64,000 nt of DNA from the NCBI GenBank assembly GCA_963971285.1, contig OZ020245.1, positions 20,350,983 through 20,414,982 of the forward strand. Direction: 5' to 3'. This document shows, in pieces, positions 22,230-33,900 of the stretch (its first letter is position 1; the number at the start of each line of letters is the position of its first letter). Made by a program: the position numbers and the translations under genes. The notes beneath the pieces are model-generated. The model searched no databases and had not been told where the DNA came from. It was given only the letters and a program-made list of their open reading frames with translations. The stretch is from Astropecten irregularis (taxonomy: Eukaryota; Echinodermata; Asteroidea; Paxillosida; Astropectinidae).

Positions 22230-23135
22230 AAAAGATAAATTCATATTATTTAAAGCCAATTCTTAGGTTAGTTGAGTGGGATGCATTGCTGACCTGGGAT
22301 CTGATGCTAGTACAGATTTGTACACGTACATGGACTGAGTACAGATGTCCTACTATGACTTTATAGGTCTAGACTACTCATCTACATGTAGCTGGCGTCA
22401 GTGGGTAATTGAAATGTGATCCAGTCTGTTTATACTGCAATATGAAGGTTCTCTGCAATAGGAATATTATGGCTTGAACATATGCCAAAAAGCAACTGTT
22501 TTATGGGGCCTGTGATTTTACCCACTTTACTCTCACAGTTTCAGGGTTAACAACAGGTTTTTTGGTTTGTATGTTAATTAGAATTTCCATATTCATTCAT
22601 GAGCAAAACTGTGTTGTCATCTGGGGAACTGAGAGCAGTAACCCAATTGAATTGTGCACAAAAAGTTGTGGTGGTTTTATAGGTTTTCTGACGGACCTTT
22701 TCCTCCTCTATGGGTTTTATTGTGCCGAATATGTTCCTTTCACTCAACTGGTGGTGGGACAAGTTTGCCTCTTCATTTTTTATGTTTTTACATCATATTT
22801 TTGCTGTTGGTTCCCCACATGAGCACGCAAGAAAATCCCCCATTTTGCAAAGCCATTGAAATGAAAACCAAATTATGCTGGTTAAAAACAAAAATAAGAC
22901 TTTCCATTCATTATCTGTCAGTATATTCTCTGTGTGAAGGCAATGAAATAACCTGACTGAAATAAGCACTGCAGGAATCCTTTTAAGTACCGTACATATC
23001 CAGAAATTTTATTCAGAATTTATTTTGTATCTCACGTACATGTTTGTGAATGTCATCAGTCATATTGTGATATTTACAATCTTGTTGACATTTTAATTAC
23101 TTACGTCATTCATTCATGAATCATTATTGAGTAAT
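22230..23135. other. Unassigned AT-rich stretch
   Basis: Two open frames of about 86-100 codons overlap here but show no recognisable domain or splice context. Otherwise nothing seen. Confidence 0.35.
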
Positions 23136-23139
23136 GAAC

Positions 23140-23300
23140 CAGGGGCCAATTTCATAGAGCTGCTTAAACTTGTACAAAATTTGCTTTTAAAAGCATGAAA
23201 AGTCTTCCTTGATCAAACAGGATTGCCAACCAAATTATCATATGATGTTTATTCCTTTTGACTTGTATTCGGCCATTGTTTCCGGATCATGTCATTCACA
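23140..23300. mobile_element. MITE family W, copy 1 (decayed)
   Basis: CAGGGGCCAATTTCATAGAG at left followed by a diverged body (aacaggattgccaaccaaat, aagtatggcc-like part missing). Right end not clear. Confidence 0.55.
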
Positions 23301-23597
23301 AGGAGTTTTGGCTGGCATACTCATTTTATGTATGTACCAAGATTGTTTGGTGCAAGTAAGCAAATTTTGGCGCTTATTTTGGCTTGAATTTTGGCACCAG
23401 GTTGTATGAAAAACCTACACTATTCAGCTGTACAGTATTATACAAGCTATACATTTGTAAGTGCATTATGCAATAAAGACATACATGTACTCACATTGCT
23501 ATTATTCCATCAAACAAATGTTCATTATAAGTACTGTAATATGTAACTTTGAAATTTTCGATACTGTCCATGTATGTTCATGTACATAGTGCAGAAT

Positions 23598-23678
23598 AAG
23601 AAGTGTAAGTCTTGCCAACCCAGGAATTTTTTAACCAGGAAGTGTAAGTCTTGCCAATCCAGGAATTGTTTAACCAGG
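23598..23678. repeat. Two-copy tandem repeat (about 42 bp)
   Basis: gaagtgtaagtcttgccaa...ccaggaat...taaccag occurs twice in succession. Confidence 0.85.
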
Positions 23679-24163
23679 ATATTTAACATGAGTTCTTGAA
23701 TGTCCTCAATATTTTCATTTCTAATTGAGGTAACAGCTTCTGATTGAAACACTGATCAGACTTGTACATGTATATGTACATTATAATAATTACACCCCCT
23801 GTATGGTGTGCATGCATGCATGCATGTAGCAATTAATCACCTAGCAGGTTGTTCGTAAATCAATGACAGGTACATGTACACTGTGCATGTATTGCTCCTT
23901 TCACTTTCTCACATTGTATCTAAGGGAATATGGTGCATATTCATCTTGGCAGGTGGCTGCGTGGCATGGCTGTCCCTGACCAAACCCTTCATACATGGAC
24001 TCTGAACAGAATTAAACTTATGTGCGTGCATCACATGTAGCAATGCCAATCTTAAGGAAATTGATCAGTGCTTGTGATTGCTTGATGTATGAATTGCACA
24101 CAGACATCCGAGATATATTCGCTCAGTGTGGTGCACCGCTTTGTGAAGATGGCCAGAGTATAT

Positions 24164-24564
24164 GGGCGTTTACAAAACGGAGGCTCAGGCTCCGTCTCAG
24201 GCTTCGGCTCCATTTCGTGAATCCATTTTTAAATAACAGGTATCAAAATAGAGACTTTTGGCTGCGGTTTGGAAGTACATGTAGATTCTCTGATTTGAAA
24301 AGGAAAACAGAGCTTCAGCTTCTCCTGAGGACGAACAGAGCACACTGTTCGGAACGTCGAGTTAATACCTACGGTTCTTCTCAGAACCACACACTCTCAC
24401 AGAAGAGATTACATGGTGTCACCGCAAACTTACCTTCATTTTAGTACATCCACCATGCATAGCTTTAAGTCTTACTTAGAGCTTCAGCTTAAATGAAAAA
24501 CCACAACCTATATTTGTAGCATAGGATGTCAGAGCTGGAGCCTGAGCCTCCGTTTCGTAAACCC
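24164..24564. mobile_element. MITE family D, copy 3, interrupted by a retroposon
   Basis: Ends GGGCGTTTACAAAACGGAGG and CCTCCGTTTCGTAAACCCC. The interior (caaaatagagacttttggct...) matches copies 2 and 4. It is interrupted at 24322-24477 by a short retroposon with a perfect 13-bp target duplication. Confidence 0.82.
24322..24477 (+). mobile_element. Short retroposon R156 with 13-bp target duplication
   Basis: The 156-bp insert is flanked by direct AGAGCTTCAGCTT (24309-24321 and 24478-24490) inside MITE D copy 3, the signature of target-primed insertion. There is no poly-A; it ends ttaagtcttactt. From the 5' end it contains CTGAGGA, a perfect 7-bp stem (CGAACAG/CTGTTCG), GAA, then a second hairpin GGTTCTTCTCAGAACC followed by a purine-rich AGAAGAGA. 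Related copies: 11012-11400 (split), 50800-50946 and 57398-57489. Could be the 3' end of a Penelope-like or LINE element. Confidence 0.7.
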
Positions 24565-24639
24565 CAATAATAATACCGGTGAAACCTTTCGCCATCCCAT
24601 CATGCCCATACAGGCCCCGAAGCTACATACTGTAAAACT

Positions 24640-24924
24640 GGGGTGCGTTCCGCTTGCGCGAACATAGCGAACATGTTCGCTCCGTTTGCGTTATGCTTGG
24701 ATTTTGTAGTGGAACGCACATGCAACAAATGGCGAACATGTGTTGCGTACTGCGTCCATCTCTCATTCAAAGTAGTTAGCCAACTTCAGCAAACACCTCT
24801 TCTACACCGTTAACTATGTTAGGCGAACGTTGTGTTCACGTTTGGAGAACAACGCGTTCCGGTTTGAAAACAGTGGCGCACATTGTGTGCCGTGCGCGTA
24901 GTTAGCTGAAGTGGAACGCACCCC
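24640..24924. mobile_element. Inverted-repeat element with GGGGTGCGTTCC ends
   Basis: GGGGTGCGTTCCgCTT and AAGTGGAACGCACCCC. Interior unusually rich in CpG (gcgcgaacatagcgaacatg). Confidence 0.8.
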
Positions 24925-25283
24925 TGTAGTGTTATTGCATTCAATAACAAGTTTTCCTGCGGTGTCAATTTCATCTCTGATCTATACATGAATGGCATCT
25001 GCACATTTTTGTAATATACATGTAGATCTATACATCAGTGTACCGGTATGTATTTTGTCAGATTTCATGTGAACCTGCATTTGTGGACTTTCAACCTGTA
25101 TGTTTGGAAACAAAACATTTGATTGTAAGAGTTTGCCCTATTGACACTTATAACATTACCAACCTTGTGAGTTGTGACTGATCAAACATCATACATGGAT
25201 TGCTTCGCCCAATTGAATGTTTTCATTAGTGAAGAATTTAACCTTTAATTATAAACAGCTCTAGATACATACGTACATATGCA

Positions 25284-25446
25284 GGCCTGGAAATTTGGTT
25301 CTGAAAGGGGCAAGGCCACTTTTCCATTGCAATGGGCACTTCCATTGGAAAATCATAATGTCTATGGAAATATTTGAAGGGGCACCAAGGCCAAGAACCA
25401 GGGCAACGAAAGCCATGGCCTCTGTGGCCCCTATTAAATTCCAGGA
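25284..25446. mobile_element. MITE family N, copy 2
   Basis: Same core and same orientation as the copies at 13731 and 63324. Termini ggcctggaaattt and aaattccagg form the inverted repeat. Confidence 0.7.
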
Positions 25447-25797
25447 CTGTGTATATTTATGCACAGTTGTAACTAGTTAAAGTTGTAAATTTGCATGTCA
25501 TAATGATATTCCAGAACATTCAGATCAGGGGTTTGTACCCATGACACTCATTAATACATACAGGATGATATAATGTATATTTGCAGTAGGCCTACATATT
25601 ATGCAGTTAATTTGTGCTTGATGCCACTTGTGAGCTCCAAATTAATTAAATTACACAGCCTTAATTTTGCAGATTATTATTAATTAGCAGATATGTAGTG
25701 ACTCTGGGACCTTTTAATTTTGCATTAAAAATTCAATGCGAATGCATTAGTTTTCATACAATTTTGTTTACTTCATTGTGTACATGTACACTGTACC

Positions 25798-26076
25798 TGG
25801 GCTTGAAACATCCACTAGACCAAGGACCGAGTCTAGTGATTTCAGTGTCGTCTAGTAGAGTGTGTACCACACTAGTCCGGCTGTCTAGTGATTTTGTTTT
25901 CCTTGCAACAAATAGAATTGTTCCTAAATTGATGATTTTGGCACAAATTTGCATACAATTACGATTTTCTAATGTACATGAATGCCACAGGTCTAGTGAA
26001 AAATAGTTCAGGTCTAGTAAAATGCTTCAGTGACTAGACCTGCTGTCCAGTGCTTTTTTTCACAAATTCAAGCCCA
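25798..26076. mobile_element. Inverted-repeat element with CTAGTG/CTAGAC arrays
   Basis: TGGGCTTGAA and TTCAAGCCCA ends. Repeated tctagtg, actagac and gtctagt steps near both ends. Confidence 0.72.
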
Positions 26077-26968
26077 TGCATTTTTTTATCTGGTGCATGG
26101 TTGGAAAGAAGTCAAAGGTTTCAATTTATAAATTGGCTAATTTGAATTTTCACTGTACATGTAACATATGCCATGGATCTTTTTAGTTTTATGATAATGT
26201 ACATGTAGCAATTACCGGTAATTTGGGCAATTAGTCTTTAGAGTGCATACAAGTACCTAATACTGTGCTACAGTTGTACAGTGTATACATGTACCCGGTA
26301 CATACCTTGCCATGTACAGATCTGAGTGTAATAATTACACATATGTACAGTATACTCAGTGTTTCATTAGACATCGATTGTGCTCCATCCAGTGTATGTA
26401 TCTAGGTTGACAGATAGATCTGCATACCGTATGGTGGTTAGTATTTTCATCAGTGTCACACACTTGGATGTCATTTATTGATGCAGATAGGATATACATG
26501 TAGTACAGCCACAATGCAATCAATCAGACTCCATGCTGTCCGATAACACTACATCAAGAAGGCTTTGTGACACAGTGTATGAGCTTGTCCCTAGTGCCTT
26601 AAATTCACTGCAAATTTATTGCAAACCCTATAGATATTGTACTTATTATTTTTTTAATTGGGGCAGTGTTTTTATAGTGTACATGTACGTGTATTCAATT
26701 GTGTCCTCTTGGTAAAAAAGACATTATGGTACTTATGGTACAGTAAGTGCATTCTTTGGCTTAGCTAAATATTTGGTCAAATTTGAATGAAACTGCTCGT
26801 CGTGCCCTGTTATGCATTGTAATTTGTACACTGTACATGTTATAGATTGTACGTACAGTACTGATACAATTAGTTTGTAGATTTATGTACAGAATTTATT
26901 CATGCATTGTACTACATGTAGTTGCATGGATTGTGTGTATCGGTATCCATGTTGAAGCCTGAGTCAGA

Positions 26969-27138
26969 AATAGGGTTCCCTGCTCGTGACATCACATTCA
27001 GATGTTCGGACAAACAAGTTGCACGTTGCCCAATTAACTTACACGTAAATGCTGTGCAATTTGTCCAAACATCCGGGTAACTATAGCTGTCGATAATAAA
27101 GGCGTATTCTATAAATAGCTCGAGCGCGGACCCCTATT
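26969..27138. mobile_element. MITE family B, copy 2
   Basis: Same order as copies at 22045 and 35255: AATAGGGttCC..., cacattcagatgttcggaca, ccaattaacttacacgtaaa, ataaatagct, ...GGaCCCCTATT. Confidence 0.85.
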
Positions 27139-27213
27139 CATCTGGGCATTGTACATGTCATGCGTACATTTTGTTTTGAGTGACATAGATTTAAATTATG
27201 CTTGGAGTAAGGT

Positions 27214-27300
27214 GGGCCCGACGTTTGACATTTTGATCCTAGCAGGATCGTTTCCCAAAGGCTTTGAGAAAGATCCTGCTAGGATCAAACGTCTGGCCCT
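27214..27300. mobile_element. Small foldback element (GATCCTAGCAGGATC)
   Basis: gggcccgacgtttga...gatcctagcaggatc at left and gatcctgctaggatcaaacg then tctggccct at right; about 87 bp, nearly all palindromic. Confidence 0.78.
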
Positions 27301-27836
27301 CCTAACACCAAGCATTTTATATATTTCAGGTCATTATTTTCGTTGATGAGCAGTTTGCATCAGTTTATTACTTGTATTGAGTAAATTTAAATTATTATAA
27401 TTTTTTCCTTAACTATATATGTACACATGTATGTGCTCCATTTTCATATACCAATGTACGTGCACAGCATTTTATAAATGGTTTCTTTAATACTCAATGT
27501 TTATAAGTTTGCAAGGGTTGGGTTCAATTTATCTTCAGTCATTGATTCAACAATAAAATCCTACAAAAAACCTCCGGCCCTCATCCGAGTCTTTCATCCT
27601 CATCCAAGGCACCTTTGAATGTATATTCACAGATAAATGGCGCTATAGAAATGCTGTGCATCATCAAGTCTTAATTGGTGTGCCCCCCAAACTTCAACAA
27701 AATCATATCGTTGTCCATGTCCATGTTTATTTCTTTTTCCCCCCTTTTTTCTTAAAAGAGCTTAGAGACATTATTTGATTGTGATTTACACTATATAAAA
27801 TTGGTTTATTATTATTGATATCATATTCTATTCCAG

Positions 27837-27987
27837 AATCCAGACGTACCCTTGGTGAGCATTGCAAGTCAGACTTTCAGAAACCATGGAGAACTGCGTC
27901 CTTGCTGGGAAGAACAATACTGCAATCACATTCCTTGAATATGGAGGCATCCCTGCTAATATTGGCTATAATATCCTCTTCTTTGTG
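27837..27987 (+). CDS. TMEM63: TMEM63 coding exon 1 with part of 5' UTR
   Basis: The ATG is at 27886. A tattccag acceptor at 27836 suggests this exon starts with about 49 bp of 5' UTR, so at least one non-coding exon lies upstream. A second AG at 27879-27880 could also serve. Encodes MENCVLAGKNNTAITFLEYG and the first half of TM0. Donor GTG|GTAAGA, phase 0. Confidence 0.9.
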
Positions 27988-30900
27988 GTAAGAATATACA
28001 TTTATAAACGAGGATGGGACCTTAGGGAGACTTTCCCATAGGGTCGTGCACAAACTTTACTTGACCTATTTCTAAACATCCTCCAAAACCAATACAATGA
28101 ACTTTGGACCTTAGGGAGACTTTCTCATTGGGTCGTGCACAAACTTTACTCACCTATTTCTAAACATCCTCCAAACCAATGAACTTGGGACCTTAGGGAC
28201 ACTTTCCCATAGGGTCGTGCACAAACTTTACTTACATATAAACTAAACATTCCCAAAACAATTGAACTTGAAATTGACATATGTTCATATTGAGAGCATT
28301 CTCTGTCTTTTATTAAAGTATTGACACTAAAATATGTCTTTAAAAGGTGGCTGGTACCTTAGGGAGACATCAAAAAGTCTCCCTAAGTCCCGATGTCTCC
28401 CTAATGTCCACTTTTAGATGCTAACGTGTCTCCCTAATACCCCATTTGTAATATGCTTGACTGTCTCTGGATCGTAGAATGTGATTCTGCTGTTTATTAG
28501 TTCCCTCGTCTTGTCTATCATATTGTCATGGGATGGATGGTCAGGAGATACATACTAGGGTTTGAGGAAGGAAAGATAGGGGATAAGAGGAATTAAAGGT
28601 AGTATCATACTTTGGTAAGAAACCAAAACAGAAATGTTCACAGATTTACGTATAACTTACAGGGTATGAAGATGGTGATAGTAGAAACATACTGTTAAAT
28701 GTTTTTCTGCCTGAAATGCTGTATTTATCCAGAAATTAATAAAACAATGACGAAAATCTTTTTGATCTTTTAAAAGATCAAAAATACATGTAAAAGAGAA
28801 AAGACTTAAGAAATGCTGTGGCTGTTTTTCACTTTTTCTCAAAAAGTGGGCACCGTATGGGACTGAAATTTTCACAGATGACTGTTACTGTATCTGTCTT
28901 GATATTTTTGCCCATGAATCTGTATTTCTTTGATAAAAACCAAAGTATGATATTACCTTTTAGCAATAATTTTAAAGCACTTTCATCCCTTTCCCAAATT
29001 TGATTACAGACGTGTATCCTCGTACTGACTGACAAACTAATTACTAACAGAGGATCTCTATTTACTCTGATTGATTCTCTTTGTCCCACAGATTCTAGTG
29101 TTGCTCTTTTCAGTATTTCGGAAAATTGCTGGCGACTATGGACGCATTGCTCTCATGCAACGTGGTGAAGAAAGGTGAGTCTCAATGTGCTGTGTGTTGC
29201 TGGATCTAGTTAAAGAATTTGGCTTCAGTCAAAATCGATCTTTGTGTGTTTTTTCATTTGTTTTTTGGTCAAATAACTTTATAAAGAAACAATACATTTT
29301 GATAATAACAATAATTAAATACATTCTTAAGAAGCGCTTAACATTGTGAAACAATCTCAAAGCTCTTTACAATTGGATAAAATTACATACAAAAATGGAG
29401 AGAAATTTAGTTACGTACAATTCCAACAATTCAAAAAATGTTAAAAATAATTAAAAGGATTAAAAGGTTACAAAAAAGATTACCAAAATTAAAAGGGAAA
29501 TATGAATTCCAGTTAAAAATAAATTAAAATACACTCCAACAAGACAAGATTAGAACTGGATTTAGATAAAATGAGCTATTTTAGAGTGGAAAAATGTACG
29601 TGTATAAAATGTGTATAGGTCACATTGGTGAGGATATTATAATGCATTTCACTTTGTGCCTTCTACTCTTTTTTTTTCTCCAAATCAATGTGTGTTTTGC
29701 GACAAATGTCATGGACATGAAATCTGGCTTTTCCAATTGCATCTGTTACCTGCCTTTTTTTTTCTTGTTGACACAATTCCTCTATTTGCATTGCTTTTCC
29801 CCCGTGTTCAGATTTCTAAAAGGAAACCCAAGGTAAAAAAGTCTAGCAGAAAGTTGTTTTTGGTTTTTTTTTCCCCTCTCATTTCTAACCACTAATCAAT
29901 TTCATTCGATTGCAATTAACATTTCTTATTCTGGTAGAATTAGGCCTAATGACTCCTTTAAAAAAATCTTTCAACATTTATGGATTGTAGTAATTCCAGG
30001 GGTCGATTTCATCAAACTCATCGTAACTTTAAGTTATGATGATAAATGATAGTAAAATCGTAGGACTTATGATGCATTGCAGCCCTACGTAGGTTACGAT
30101 GAGTTATCCTTTGTAACTCGAGTTACTGTCGATCGTGGGGCTTTGTGAAATCGACCCCTGTGTATGTAATGCATGCGACAATGGGCTAAGGGTTTATTTC
30201 AGGTCCTTCTTTGTTTTTCCTTCTTCTAATGGTACATTGAGATGCCACAAATCAGATTGTAGTGTTAAGATGATTCCGCGTAAAGTGTGTGGGCACATTT
30301 CGTTCAGTGTCCAAGTAGTGTCAGCATTATTATACTTTTGTATGACTCTTATTAACCCTTTAAATGACATGAATGAATGAACATGCATTATCCATGAATA
30401 CATGTTTAAGATGCCTGATTTATTTCATTCATTACCTTAAACATGTTAAAGATCAACTGCATTTTAATGAAAGTTTTCCTGTTCTGGTCCTGCATGATGC
30501 CTCAGTCACATTTGCTCACATTTGCTTCGGCCGCCATGGATTCCAAAAAAATCTATGGCCAGTAACAATTATAGGGTCACTGCAGAATTTGCAGGTCCCA
30601 CACTGTAGCAGTCACATAATGTTAGGGTTGCCGCACGGACTCAGTTATTGGGGAACAACCAGCACCATGATATAACTGGATATATATGGTATATGATATA
30701 TGGATAGCATGCATCGTGCGCACTGGAGCTGTGCTTGGACCCTGTGTTACCCGCAGGGTGTGCAACATACCGCAATTCCACCGTACGGGCTCCGTATTGC
30801 CGCCTTATGGCTGCCCTGGGGCGCGCGTGGAATGTTTGCAGCCGCACGGCAAACGCAAGACCACAGTACGCTCAACGTATGGCAGCCGTAGAACCGTTCT

Positions 30901-33900
30901 ATGGTATGGCTACGGCGAGTCTAATTGCTACGGTGAACATAAAAACTAAAAAGTTATAACTCCGCGTTATAATTCTAAGGCCACCTCTGCGGCCTGTAAA
31001 TAACAGGGATTCGCCGTAAGGCGACCCTGAGGCCGCCAGAGATTTTCTGCAGCCGTCGCAAGTTTTTCTAGATTTCAGGTACATACGGTGGCCTTACGCT
31101 AGCGGTACAGCAAATGTGACTGAGGCATGAATACCATACAAATTAATTTACCTTTTACTCTATGGAATGACTATTTAGAGCTCTGTTAGACTGACTTCCT
31201 AAGATCTCCGGGCACTGAGGAAAATAAACTCTGTTGCTTTCATAAAGAGGTAGTATCCTCATCTTCTTTAGCTACTGTTTGAACTAGTTTTTAAAAAAGA
31301 ATGAAGCTAGCCTTGAAACTGTACCCTGTGCCATAAGTATACACCGATTTGACGGCGTGACCATGGAGGTAGGGAACAACCACCATTACTGCAGTGTCCA
31401 TGCCCGCCTTTTGTCCGGCAACAAAATAATTTACGTCTGCCGCACTCTATATTGCAGGGTGTACGTCCCCTAATCATGGGGCATACACCCTGCAATTATA
31501 GAGTGTGGCAGAACGTATATTCTTTTGTTACCGGACAAAAGGCAGGCGAAGATACTGCAGTAATGGCGGACAGTATATCGTGCCGTCGGATCGGTCTATA
31601 CCGAAACCACCATGGAATAATTATCCCTGGGTTTTTCTTCATACTTTGGGTGGATTTGTCACCTTGGTAAATTACATTTAACTCTCTCTAGACATAATCA
31701 TCAAATACCGGTTTGAATCCCGCTCCAGTCAATTTTTCCTTGTTCACTTTTCAAATCTCTCTAGACATGTTACTAGGCATGCTTCATCTGACCCTAGCAT
31801 GTTGGGTAATAATAACGTGTAGTGCCTTTCCAGTTGATTCTTAAAAACCATATATTTAACTAGTGGGCATTCTTGATATAATCTTCCCAACTCCATCATT
31901 TTCCTTGAAAGTAGGGAGTTCCTGAACTCAAGGAAAATATGATGATGGACTCCATAAAATAACTTTTTAAAAATATGCATGTGCTCTCGAGTCATGATCA
32001 AGGGCCTGTTTGTTTAACGCAAAGGATCCCAGATTTAGGGATCCACGTCCTATGCAGGGTACTCTAAAAGGGGATCTGGATCCGCAAGATTCGTGATCCT
32101 GTGCATTAAACAAACAGGCCCCTAGTCTAGGTTCACGACGTTGTTGGTGTGGATACGCGAACGGATTACCCACACTCACGTACATGTACACGTATGTACG
32201 TACAGGTGATCCGTACGCACGTACATACTGACCTTTCTGTAACAATGTCTTGGAAATCCTGTAAAATCTCCCTTCCCCCCCCCTCCCCCCCGAAAAACCA
32301 GCAAGTAGGCTGGGGAATCTCCGAATGTACTGTTACACATGTAACATCTCATTGCGCATGGAACATCTCACTGCGCATCTATCCTAGTTTGCAGTGCGCG
32401 TGTGTGAACTTCGCCCTACATGAAGTTCACAAAAACTAACGTTTTTGTGAACTTCTCGACAAAATTGTGAACAATAAAGAATATTTATGAGGAATATAGT
32501 AAAACAAATATCACTTGGTCTATTTCGGATGGACAGTCGATTCTAGCTTCCCTCGGTGTTGGAAGGTGACACACTAGTTCCCTCAACTTCTCCTCTGGAA
32601 CTATATTTTGTCAACTTCCAACACCTCTAGAGGTAGAGCCATATGATATTTGTGTATTATCACCCACAATATGTACAGCTGTTCTGCACATGATGTGAAA
32701 GCAAACTTCTGCATCATTTTAAAGGTTTACTGTAATTAAAATTGGGAAAGGTGTGGAAGTGGTTTAAAATTCTTGCTTAATACATAATTAATGACTAGGC
32801 CTATGTAAATTTGTATGTACCGGTATGTAAGCGCTTACTTTTGACCAAAAAGTTACAAAATCAGTATATGTGTGCCCTGCCCCCCTGGCCCCCTCAAAAA
32901 AGTCCCCCTTGGAACCGATCCAATAGCGAAACTATGATAGACAGGTTGAGTTTTATAACAATACAGATGTATTTAACCAGTTCATATTTGTTTTGATTAC
33001 AGTAAACCTTTAATACAACACAAAGAAGAATGAACTCCAGTTTGCCATAGCTCTTGTTCTTTTCCAGGGCCAAGTTCCGCCAACAATTCATTATTTCTTC
33101 TAATTTAAAATTAATAAAAAAAATACTGAAACTGATTTTAAAGACTTGCAAAATATTGTCAGAACAGTACTAACAAAAAAATGCCACATCTGCATATATA
33201 TAAGATATGCTGAATGCTAACCATTAAACATACTGGAGTTTCATTAAGATACATGTAATGATCACAAAACTAATGAAGTGTAACAGTATGACACTCCAGC
33301 CAATTTGTGACACATCACTCGACCCGATCTGATTATCGCAGTCCGATTTTGTGAGCTTCATGTACATGTACATTTAAAGGTACAGTATACTACATGATTG
33401 GTAAAGACAGAACAGGGTACAGAACAGCACTCACACTTTGTGTAATCCAACATGTACATAAAATAATAGACCTGTGAAAATTCTAGCTCAATCGGACATC
33501 TGAGTCACGAGAAAATAGCAAAAACCGGATTCATTTGTTCTGATAAAACCTGGTTTTGATCTAACCCCGAAATCAAAACTGTTTTCGGTCTGTGCTTGAC
33601 TAATTTCTGGATAAATACACCATTTTAGGTGGAAATATTTTAAAGGTATGTTTCTACCACCGCAAAGTTCATATCCTGAAACTTATACGTAAATCTGTGA
33701 ACATTTCTGTTTGGATGATACCAATCCAGGGGCCAATTTCATAGAGCTGCTTAGCACAAAAATTTGCTAAGCATGACATTTCTGTCTTAATATAAACCGG
33801 ATTAGCAACCAAATTTCCATGTGTTGTGTATCACTTGCAATTGTTCTTTGGCTGTTGTTCGCTGACCATGAATATCAAATGGAATTTTCAATGGTGATTT

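Noticed and set aside
24373-24388. A true histone gene 3' end
   Set aside because: No histone coding sequence lies upstream and the motif belongs to a dispersed retroposon family; kept only as a resemblance.
24022-24444. Plus open frame of 140 codons
   Set aside because: Covers MITE D copy 3 and the nested retroposon; Arg/Leu repeats come from ggctcaggct steps.
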